In this document: in pieces, positions 31,601 through 41,800 of the stretch | Layout: every line of letters starts with the position of its first letter | Position numbering within the stretch: the stretch's first letter is position 1 | Assembly (NCBI GenBank): GCA_963575745.1 | Contig: CAUYUJ010016305.1 | Location: 271,001 to 335,000, forward strand | DNA length: 64,000 bases | Source: Prorocentrum cordatum | Taxonomy: Eukaryota; Sar; Dinophyceae; Prorocentrales; Prorocentraceae | Direction of reading: 5' to 3' | Program-made: the position numbers and the translations under genes | Notes under the pieces: generated by a model | Databases searched by the model: none | Told to the model about the DNA's origin: nothing | What the model saw: only the letters and a program-made list of their open reading frames with translations

Positions 31601-33779
31601 GGCGCCCCGCGAGCGCGCGGCATTCATGCAGGGCAAGCGGAAGGAGCTGGCGGAGTTCTTCGGCAATGACGCCTGGGAGTTTCACAAGCCGACCGGGGAG
31701 GAGGACCCTCGGCGGATGCTCAAGGCGAAGTGGGCGCTCAAGTGGACAAAGAACGACGACGGCACACCACGTGCCAAGGCGCGGCTGGCACTGCAAGGTC
31801 TCAACGACCCCGACGCACTCAGTGGCGCGGCACCGACGGCGCCACCTACGGCCTCGAGACTGGCAAGGCAGACGGCGCTAATACTGGCGGCCAACAACGG
31901 CTGGAGACTATGGACAGCAGACGTAGCTACTGCATTTCTTCAAGGACGACCCCAAGAACGCGAGTTGTATGCGAAGGTGCCCAAAGACGCGGCAGAGCTC
32001 ATGGGCATCGAGCCGAATACTCTTATGAAAAGCATCAAGCCAATGTGCGGCCAGGTGGACGCGCCGAGGCGTTGGTGGCTACGCGCGGCGGACGACTTAA
32101 AGGCCAGTGGTCTCAAGCAGCACCCTTTGGACCCCTGCGCGTTTCTCAGTTTCGATGAGGACGGCAATAATGGCGGGTTCATTCTACTCTATGTGGGCGA
32201 CATGCTGGGAGGTGAAGATCGGCGGCCGGGCAGTAATTATAGTCGAGCTATCACCGAGGTAAAACGAAGGTTCAAGTTCAGGAAGTGGATCGAAGACGAC
32301 AAGATGGACTACTGCGGCAGCGACTTGACGCAGACCCCGCACTGGGAGAACCCGAAGTCGAACAGCAGCGAGAGTGAAGTGAAGATGGCGACCTGCGCCA
32401 AGAACCTGAAGCCCATCACGATCGACCAGAAGAGCAGCGACAACACGAGGGAGCTCACTATCATGGAGAAACGGCAGCTACGAGGTCTACTCGGAGCTCT
32501 GCAGTGGCCAAGCTCTCAAGCTTGCCCCCATCTTTCGCCTTCAGTGAGCATTCGCCAAGGGCAATTACCTACGGCGACAGTGGGCACGGCCAAGGAGGCG
32601 AACAAGACACTGCGGTTCTACAAGCAGAACTCGGGCGTCGGGCTCAAGATGAAGAAGATCGGCCAGGTAAGCGACATAGTGTTCGTAGCAATGACGGACG
32701 CAGCCTGGGGAGTTCGACAGGACGGGTCTATTCAACGTGGCTGCGTCATCTTGGCATGCCATAAGAAGATATTCGACGGACACGAGTCCGACTTTTGTGT
32801 CATCGATTGGAAGTCCTTCAAGCTATTACGTATGGCGCGCTCCTCTCTACATGCGGAGTCACAGGCAGCAGCAGCGGGCATGGATGGCTTGGAATTTGCA
32901 GAGCGATTCTGGGCAGCCCTGATCTACGACGGCGTGGACATCACGAATGATGAAAGCACCCACATGGCGGGTGAGTCAGCATTGGTCGTGGACGCAAAGG
33001 CGCTCTACGACGCGGCCCAGAAGGAGAGCATCACCAGCTTCCAGGACAAGCGGACCGGCATCGAGGTGTTAGCGCTACGTGAAAGGATGGAGGCTACAAT
33101 GGCACGCTGGAAGTGGGTATCTTCAGAAAGGCAATGCGCGGACGGGCTCGCGAAGATCGCGGCGAGGCAGCTCCTCGCCGACCGTCTACGATATGGCAGG
33201 CTGCAGCTCAAGCATGACCCGAACTACACGGCGGCAAAGAAGAAGACCAAGGAAGAGCGACAGGAGAGTATAGACCAGACCAGGCAGGTGACATCGGTGG
33301 CAACGCGGAAGGCAACGACACTGTTCATGCAGCTGGCAGTGTTCGCAACTAGTTGTTGCAGATCGGCGGCTCACACGGAGTACGACACGAAGAACGAGAA
33401 CGACGGCTATGGTATTTTGGTTTGGCTTGCCATGTTTTTCATATTTCTTGGATTATGTGGAGCCTATCCTGTTGCATCCTACCTGATCAAGATCAAGGAG
33501 GCCGAGTACAAGTACAAGACAGAGTTGGCAGTTCTACGGGCGAAGATCGAAAAGAAGAAGATCGAGAAGGAGAGAGAACCAAAAGGACCATCAAGCGACG
33601 AACGCGGCGGCTCGTCGAACGATCTGTACACGGCCAGGACGGTGGGAACGCAGAGCATGACGACATACAAGCTCAGCGGAGACGTTTGGAGGTTTGAGCA
33701 TCAGACCCAGGGGTTTCGCAGAGCAGGCGAGGTGACGACCGAGCCAGAGTTGACAGAAGGTTTTCGAGCTCACAAGTGA
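28581..33779 (+). pseudogene. Copia pol: MTase-like, integrase, RT, RNase H
   Basis: About 1730 codons, one frame back from gag. A methyltransferase-like domain occupies ~28950-29610: KVWEVYAGEARLSQSL (motif I-like), SPMRGPWPNMQELN where SPPC..WS is expected (Cys to Arg at 29139), HAHVEHPATS, and DQCTYG. GAG-pre-integrase follows (HRNMGHP..CEHCMQ, ~29757-29880). The integrase core has YTDVFW (~29942), RTDDGSGF (~30090) and GVVERRH (~30195). RT covers ~31720-32450 with ADVATAFLQG and LLYVGDM at 32184-32204: the first catalytic Asp is Gly. RNase H shows MTDAAWG, LHAESQ, VVDAKALYD and ADGLAK. A C-terminal extension has one membrane segment (~33408-33490) and a Lys/Glu coiled coil. Reverse transcription is abolished by the RT lesion. 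Confidence 0.85.
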
Positions 33780-34085
33780 GGCTGGCATTCAATACTATTC
33801 TTTCTCTGTTTTGCGGCTTTCATTGCTTGCCACCCGAGAGTGTATGATCGTGGATTTCGATTTGGAGATCCATGTACGTGCAGTGCGACATATCGGCATT
33901 GTTTCTGCATCGCGGAGTTAGTTACACTTTCTCACGCATTACAACTTTGTGTTTCAGTATGTTTATTGTTAATGCATCTTAGCAGTGTTTATCTGGATTT
34001 GTTAGGTATGTTCATTTGGATTTGCTATGTTTCAGATTGAAGGAAGGCTTCTTTCTGTTTCATTTGTTTTTCACTCTTCCACGGG
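33780..34085. other. Copia untranslated region
   Basis: Non-coding, AT-richer stretch between pol and the 3' LTR. I see no clear polypurine tract; GAAGGAAGG at ~34039 is the best short candidate. Confidence 0.5.
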
Positions 34086-34305
34086 TGTGAGATATACGCT
34101 GTACATCTTGCGTGTATGATATGTTGCAGTATGCAGACAGAGCAGAGCAAGGCTGTAGCATAGCGGGTGTACCATTGCACTTTGGCCCGAACCTTTTTCA
34201 GGGCCCTTGAGTCAGACCGAGCGCGATGTGATAATGATATTCTCTTTCATCATCAGTGTTATATCTAGTGTCGTCAAAGACTTCGTGGGCTTTGATAAGT
34301 TCATA
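34086..34305 (+). repeat. Copia 3' LTR
   Basis: It matches the 5' LTR end to end (TGTGAGATATAC to GTTCATA), with the differences listed for the 5' LTR, including an extra CAT triplet and an extra T. Confidence 0.9.
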
Positions 34306-34894
34306 TATCCTGCTGCTCCTCTTCATAAACATAGTTATTTCCATCGCCTCCTCTTCCTCCTTCCCATCATCCTCATTATCATCATCATCATCATCATCGT
34401 CATTTCCATCATCATCAACCGTATCATCACAATCGTCGTCGTGGTCGTCATCGGCACCAGAAGCACCAACAACAATATAAACTCATCCGCATATTCGTTC
34501 AATATGTACAACGCAAGTTCAGTGAATGACAGCAAGTTTTCAAGGTATGGAAACATGCGAAAACACAAACAAACACCCGATGACATCCGAATACAACATC
34601 GAAGCCCGAGCACCTGCCGCACCTTCCGGACACTGTGGAATAACCAGGGTCAAACAAATACGTGAAACCTGACAAGAATCCCCCGGTGGCCTCCAGGGAA
34701 CTCTTGGGCCCTCCTCGGATTTCCTGGGGCCTTCTCGGACCCCGTGGGGCCCAACGGGGCAACAAAACGACCCTGGAATTTCGTGGGGAGGCGCCCCGAG
34801 AAACCTCAGGAGGCGCCAGATTCCAGCACGCGCCGGAAAGCCCAGGGGGTCCCATGCGGCTCAAGGAATCGCCTGGCGGTTCCACGAAGCAGGG
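34306..34894. other. ATC microsatellite then non-coding DNA
   Basis: 34370-34430 is (ATC)n. 34480-34660 is unremarkable; 34680-34870 has CCTGGGGCC/CTCGGACCC-type loose repeats. No gene. Confidence 0.5.
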
Positions 34895-35206
34895 GCGATG
34901 ACGGCGACGGTAACGACGACGGCGACGACAACGCCGACCGACGGCCGCGACGACGACAACGACACATACGGCGGCAACGGGAGCGGTGGCGAATGCGCAG
35001 CTGGTAACGACGGCGGCGACGCCCACGACAGCGGCGGCGACGGCGACGGCGACGACGAGAACGGCGGCGGCGACGAAGACAACAGCAGCAACAACATCAA
35101 CAACGACGCAGACGGCGAAGACGACGACGGCAGCGACGATGATTGCGGGGACGGCACTGGCGACAGCAACGACGACGCGGACAGTGACGGTGACGGTGAC
35201 GGCGAC

Positions 35207-35239
<33 letters not shown>

Positions 35240-35660
35240 TGTCGGCGAATGCGACGTCGACAAACACGGCGGCGACAGCAGCGGTGGCGACGGCGCCGCC
35301 GGCAGCGGCGACGGCAATGCAAACGACGGCAACAATGGCGTCCACGCCGGTTACGACGGCGGCGGCGGCGCCGGCGACGACGGCAGCAACAACGACGCGG
35401 ACGACAAAGACCACGGCAGCGACGGCGATGGCAACTGCGGGGACGACACGGGCCACAACAACGGCGGCGAACGCAACGACGATGATGACGGGAACGGCGA
35501 CAGACAGCGGCGGCGACAAACACGGCGACGACGACACCGTTGGCGACCGCGCCGCCGACAGCGACGGCGGCGACCAAGACGATGACGCCGACGACGACGA
35601 CCCCGACCACGGCGGCATTCATGCTGACGGAAATAATGACGATGGCGACGATGACGACGT
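34895..35660. repeat. Degenerate GAC/GGC triplet repeat, ~765 bp
   Basis: The whole stretch is built of GAC, GGC, AAC and GCG triplets, giving low-complexity D/N/T/G frames on the plus strand and V/A frames on the minus strand. No unit longer than 3 bp is evident. Confidence 0.85.
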
Positions 35661-36335
35661 TAGTCCGTCGTGGGGCCATTGATTCTTATAGTTGTTGCAA
35701 TACCATTCCACCGATATGATTTCATACATATCATTGGTTCTTGCAATTTCATGTACTTTCGTGTTGATTTCAGGTGTTGTTTTTTGGTGCATGCCGACGT
35801 ACGGACATGGTCGATCCGGGCACCTGAACGCATTAACCAGGTGGAGTTCACCAGGCAACGTTTCTGCTGTGGGGCGGGCAATGACCTTCTCCAGGCGCCT
35901 GCAAGTATCATGCAGGGAATATTTGGCGCGAGGCAGAACTTCGATTGGACAGTCTTCGCCATGATGAACAAGCACGGATGCCAATGCGTTCAGCAATAGC
36001 TTCTGATAGAAAGAAGGAGCAAACAACCAAGCGTGGAACACGGCAAAGACGGGGATATGATCGGATACCCGGGAACTTACCGGGAACTTACTTTTGAAAC
36101 GCCCCCATTACCGCCGACGGGACAGTGGGATCAGCAAGCAATGCAAACGAGGTATCAAAATTCGCCGGCCCAACGAGCCCGATGCGTGCTAAAATCTCCC
36201 GTAAGAGTGTAAGACTGTTTCTAGTTCGCGCGCGCGCGTAGCGGCCCGTGGGGGTCCCCGGACGAAAAATACCATGGCAAGGCCCCGGCAAGGTTCCAGC
36301 AAGGTCCAGGCAGGTCGCGGGTGGGCGGGACGGCG
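35661..36335. other. Non-coding DNA, normal complexity
   Basis: I looked for a gene because complexity is normal here. Frames at 35670-36041 on both strands are open, but I recognise no domain. Confidence 0.4.
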
Positions 36336-36338
36336 ACA

Positions 36339-36437
36339 ACAACAACGCAACGCAACGCAACGCAACGCAACGCAACGCAACGCAACGCAACGCAACGCAA
36401 CGCAACGACGACGACAACGACAACGACGACGACGACC

Positions 36438-36469
<32 letters not shown>

Positions 36470-36523
36470 AACGGCGACGGCAACGGCGGCGGCGGCGGCG
36501 GCGACGGCGACGGCGGGGGCGAC

Positions 36524-36560
<37 letters not shown>

Positions 36561-36570
36561 ACGACAACAA
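36339..36570. repeat. (AACGC)n then (GAC)n/(GGC)n tract
   Basis: Pentanucleotide CAACG repeats about twelve times (36339-36408), passing into GAC and then GGC triplets. The change from a 5-bp to a 3-bp period without a spacer is unusual. Confidence 0.9.
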
Positions 36571-37164
36571 GCATAATCAGCACCGCGAAAACCCACTTCA
36601 GCCACGCAACCAGGGACGGTGTCTGATCGTTCGGCCCCTCACTCTGATATCTATATATAATTACATATACACATAGATGTGTGTAGTGTTGCGAATTCAG
36701 ATCCACAGCCAGTCGCAAGCAGAACGATTCACCCATCCGCCCAAACCTCTCTATCGCCCGAAGGGCTATCTATGAAGTGCGTGTACGGGCTGTACTCAAG
36801 TTCAGCTGGAGGCCATGCGGACCTGATGAGCACCCCATCCCCAAGCCCCAACCTCCTGAACGGCGTGTTCCCGGGTCCATCCTGACGCTCTAATAATAGA
36901 TAGCACATGCACACCTCGCTGATTTCGCTGCCGTTCGAGACGCTCTATCCCCTCCCGTCGCTAGAATGAACTCCGCTGAAATGATCTCGACGCCTCCGTC
37001 TTGCGCTCGAGCCAAGAGCGCCCTCGCAATCCCACCAGCCCTGTGGGCGTCTGGTTTTGCCGACCAGCACCTCAAAAGCACCTTCTGACCCACTCCCTCC
37101 TAATCCCTCCCCGTGGGCCTGGACGACTGAAAACGCGAAGGTACCAGCGAAGCAGCGAGAATAA
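36571..37164. other. Non-coding DNA
   Basis: I see no gene. A short TATA-like patch lies at 36650-36680. Confidence 0.4.
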
Positions 37165-37344
37165 CAAAATGGGCGCAGTGGGCGCATGCGAACGCTGGCA
37201 TTTGGGCCTTCGTTGGGGCTCCGTGCGGGGCCACGAAAAATGTGAACTGTGTGCCAAAATGTGTGCGGTGGGCACATGCGAGCGCTGGCATTTGGGCCTT
37301 CGGTGAGCTCCCTATGGGGCCACGGAACGTGTGAGGGGCGTGCC
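37165..37344. repeat. Satellite D, two units
   Basis: Two units of about 85-90 bp, each with GCGCATGCGAACGCTGGCATTTGGGCCTTCG-like content (variants) and GGGGCCACG. The same family is found at 44735-45095 in this orientation and at 46020-47475 inverted. Confidence 0.8.
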
Positions 37345-37446
37345 AACATGATCGACCCACGAACCCAGAAACGAATATAGAAATGTAGGCATGGTAACGC
37401 TTTCAACGACACCTGATTGGGTGACGGGTACATGCAATACTGAATG

Positions 37447-38099
37447 TATCGATCTTGATGTACAGTGCCGAGGGCTGTGCTGTGCTGCGCCGTGCTGACT
37501 TGCGATGTGCCATGCCGCGATTGTGCTCTATAGCGTTGTGGATTGAGTCCTCCTTTGCATCCGAGTCCTGACCGAACTGATCTGGATCTGAAGCTCGAGC
37601 TGCCTGAGCACATAGTAGCTGCCCCAGAGCTAATGGACTGGGGACATGCCAGGAGGACGCGCCGCGGAACGTCCCAAGGGACGCGCCAGGCGACGTGCCA
37701 GGGGACGTGCCATGGGGACGCACCGCGGGACGTGCCAAAGGGGACTCGCCACGAGACGCGCCACGGAACATGCCAAATTGCAATGCTGAATGTGTCGATC
37801 TTGATGTACCGTGCCGAAATCTGTGCTGTGCTGCGCCGTGCTGACTTGCGATGTGCCATGCCGCGATTGTGCTCTATAGCGTTGTGGATCGAGTCCTCCT
37901 TTGCATCCAGGTCCTGACCGAACTGAAGCTCGAGCTGCCTGAGCACATAGTAGCTGCCCAGAGCTAATGGACTGGGGCCATGCCAGGAGGACGCGCCGCG
38001 GAAAGTCCCAAGGGACGCGCCAGGCGACGTGCCAGGGGACGTGCCATGGGGACGCACCGCGGATCGTGCCAAGGGGAGGCGCTACGGAACGTGTTGGGG
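37447..38099. repeat. Satellite monomer A, first pair
   Basis: Starts of ATCGATCTTGATGTAC lie at ~37447 and ~37795. Equivalent pairs are at ~39227/39648, ~40842/41278 and ~42890/43323. Inside A a 12-bp word of the type GGGACGTGCCAA is itself repeated about ten times. Confidence 0.8.
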
Positions 38100-38800
38100 A
38101 CAAGCGCTTCGCTCGAAACATCCTGACAACATCCTCATACTAGACATCAGCCTGAGCGACCTGGACATGTGAAAACAAACGTTTCGCTCAACACATCCTC
38201 AACACGTGCTCATGCTAGACATCCGCCTGGGCGAACTGGACACGTGAAAACAAGTGGTTCGCTCGAGACATCATCAACACATCTTCATGTGAGACGTCCG
38301 CCTGCGTGACCTAACAAGCGTTTCGCTCGAGACGTTCTCAACACCTCCTCATTCTAGACATCGGCCTGGGCGACCTGGGCAGGTGAAAACAAGCATTTCT
38401 CTCGAGACAACCTCAACACATCTTCATGTTAGACATCCGCCTGGGCGACCTGGACACGTGAGAACAAGCGTATCTCTCGAGACATTCTCAACACACCTTC
38501 ATGCTAGACATCCGCCTGGGCGACCTGAACATGTGCAAACAAGCGTCTCGATCGAGACAACTTCAACACATCCTCATGCTAGACATCCGCCTGGGCGACC
38601 TGCACGCGTGAAAACAAGCGTCTCGCTCGAAAAATCCTCAACAAATCCTCCCGCTAGACATCTACCCGGGCAACCTGGAGGCGTGAAACCAAGCGTCTCG
38701 CTCGAGACATCCTCAAGACCTGGGCACGTGAAAACAAACCTTTCATTTGAGAGATCCTCTGAATTCTGGTCCCCAGGCGGGGACACTCTATAACACAAAG
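38100..38800. repeat. 75-bp monomer B array (1 of 4)
   Basis: About nine units of 75 bp with GCTCGAGACATCCTCAACAC, TAGACATCCGCCTGGGCGAC and CACGTGAAAACAAGCG. Other arrays lie at ~39966-40740, ~41593-42340 and ~43638-44410. Each unit alternates the palindromes CTCGAG and CACGTG. Because 75 is 25 codons, the frame is conserved as a 25-residue repeat. Confidence 0.85.
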
Positions 38801-41800
38801 CAAGCGGTTCGCTCGAGACATCATGAACAAATTCTGAAAGGCAAGCGTTTTGCTCGAGACATCATCAAACATAATTTCGCTGGCCCTGCGCGACGTCATT
38901 ATTTATCGCAAATAATTTCGCCGGCCCTACAGACGTTGATTCCGGGGGTAAACGGCTTCAGCCCTTTCCAGGAGAAACACGTGGTGTCAGCTCGGGACAA
39001 CTATGTCAGATACACCCCTGAGTAGCTTGGACACGCTGAAACACGCGGTCCTTGCTTGGGACACGTAAAAACGCGTGGTTCCAGTTCGAAACAATCGTGT
39101 TATATACACAACTGGGTGACGTGTAACATGATCGACGCACGAACCCGGAAAGGAATATAGAAATGCAACGCCTGGCAACGTTTTCAAAGACACCTGCTTG
39201 GGTGACGGGCAAATGCAATGCTGAGTGTATCGATCTTGATGTACTTTGCCGAGGGCTGTGCTGTGCAGCGCCGTGCTGAACTGCGATGTTCCATGCTGCG
39301 ATTGTGCTCTATAGCGTCGTGGATCAAGTCCTCCTTTGCATCCGAGTCCTGACCGAACTGATCTGGATCTTAAGCTCGAGCTGCCTGAACACAATAGTAG
39401 CTGCCCCAGAGCTAATTGACAGGAAGACATGCCAGGAGGACGCGCCGACGCGCCAGGCGACTTGCCATGGGACGTGCCATGGGGTCGCACCGCGGGACGC
39501 GCCAAGGGGCGGCGCTACGCAACGTGCCAATGGATGTGGCACGGGATGTGCCAGGGGACGAGCCACGCGACGTGCCAGGGGGACTCGCCAAGGGACGCCC
39601 CACGGAACGTGCCAAGGAACGTGCCAAATTGCAATGCTGAATGTATCGATCTTGATGTACCGTGCCGAAGTCTGTGCTGTGCAGCGCCGTGCTGAATTGC
39701 GATGTGCCATGCGGCAATTGTGCTCTATAGCGTTGTGGATCGAGTCCTCCTTTGCATCCAGGTCCTGACCGAACTGATCTGGATCTTAAGTTCGAGCTGC
39801 CTGAACACAACAGTAGCTGCCCCAGAGCTAATTGACAAGGGGTCATGCCAGGAGGACGCGCCGCGGAAAGTCCCAAGGGACGCGCCAGGCGACGTGCCAG
39901 GGGACGTGCCATGGGGACGCACCGCGGATCGTGCCAAGGGGAGGCGCTACGGAACGTGTTGGGGACAAGCGCTTCGCTCGAAACATCCTGACAACATCCT
40001 CATACTAGACATCCGCCTGAGCGACCTGGACATGTGAAAACAAACGTTTCGCTCAACACATCCTCAACACGTGCTCATGCTAGACATCCGCCTGGGCGAA
40101 CTGGACACGTGAAAACACGTGGTTCGCTCAAGACATCCTCAGCACATCTTCATGTGAGACGTCCGCCTGGGTGACCTGGGCACGTGAAAACAAGCGTTTC
40201 GCTCGATACGATTTCAACACCTCCTCCTTCTAGGCCTCCGCCTGGGCGACCTATACACGTGGAAGCCTCGCTCGAGACATCCTCAACACATCTTCATGTT
40301 AGACATCCGCCTGGGCGACCTGGACACGTGAAAACAAGCGTTTCTCTCGAGACATTCTCAACACATCATCATGCTAGACATCCGCCTGGGCAACCTGGAC
40401 ACGTGCAAACAAGCATCTCGATCGAGACTTCCTCAACACATCCTCATGCTAGGCATCCGCCTGGGCGACGAGGACGCGTGAAACCAAGCGTCTCGCTTGA
40501 GACATCCTCAACACATCCTGGCGCTAGACCTCTGCCTGGGCAACCTGGAGGCGTGAAACCAAGCGTCTCGCTCGAGACATCCTCAAGACCTGGGCACGTG
40601 AAAACAAGCATGTCACTTTAGAGTTCCTCTGAATTCTGGTCATCAGGAGAGGGCAATCTGTAACACAAAACAAGCGTTTCGGTCGAGACATCCTCAACAA
40701 ATTCTGAAACACAGACGTTTCGCTCGAGACATCCTCAACACCATGATCGACGCACGAACCCGGAAAGGAATATAGAAACGTTACGCATGGCAACGTTTTC
40801 AAAGACATCTGATTGGGTGACGGGCAAATGCAATGCTGGGTGTATCGATCTTGATGTACCCTGCCGAGGGCTGTGCTGTGCTGCACCGTGCTGAATTGCG
40901 AGGTGCCATGCCACGATTGTGCTCTATAGCGTCGTGGATCGAGTCCTCCTTTGCATCCGAGTCCTGACCGAACGGATCTGGATCTTCAGCTCGAGCTGCC
41001 TGAACACATAGTAGCTGCCCCAGAGCTAATTGACAGGAAGACATGCCAGGAGGATGCGCCGCGTAACGTCCCAAGGGACGCGCCAGGCGACGTGCCAGGG
41101 GACGTGCCATGGCGTCGCACGGCGGGACGACGTGCCAAGGGGACGCGCTACGGAACGTGCCAATGGACGTGCCACGGGATATGCCAGGGGACGCGCCACG
41201 CGACGTGCCAGTGGGACTCGCCAAGGGACGCCCCACGGAACGTGCCAAGGAACGTACCAAGTTGCAATACTGAATGTATCGATCTTGATGTACCGAGCCG
41301 AAGTCTGTGCTGTGCTGCGCCGTGCTGAATTGCGATGTGCCATGCCGCAATTGTGCTCTACAGCGTGGTGGATCGAGTCCTCCTTTGCATCCGAGTCCTG
41401 ACCGAGCTGATCTGGATCTTCAGCTCGAGCTGCCTGAACACATAGTAGCTGCCCCAGAGCTAATGGACTGGGGACATGCCAGGAGGACGCGCCGCGGAAC
41501 GTCTCAAGGGACGCGCCAAGCGACGTGCCAGGGGACGTGCCATGGGGTCGCACCGCGGACGTGCCAAGAGGATGCGCTACGGAACGTGCAGGGGACAAGC
41601 GATTCGCTCGAGACATCCTGTCGAAATCCTCATGCTAGACATCCGCCTGAGCGACCTGGACACGTGAAAACAAGCGTTTCGCAGAACACATCCTCAACAC
41701 ATTCTCATGCTAGACATCCGCCTGGGCGAACTAGACACGTGAAAACAAGTGGTTCGCTCGCGATATTCTCAACACATCTTGATGTGAGACGTCTGCCTGC

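Larger units (their letters stand above)
26332..34305 (+). mobile_element. Complete but inactive Copia LTR retrotransposon
   Basis: It has two LTRs of ~216 and 220 bp in the same orientation, a primer-binding site, a gag-like ORF with protease, and a pol ORF in the Copia order integrase-RT-RNase H. A methyltransferase-like domain lies ahead of the integrase and a membrane/coiled-coil extension follows RNase H. Several lesions (in-frame TAG at 28309, YVGD instead of YVDD, zinc-knuckle Cys to Tyr) show the copy is dead. Confidence 0.9.
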
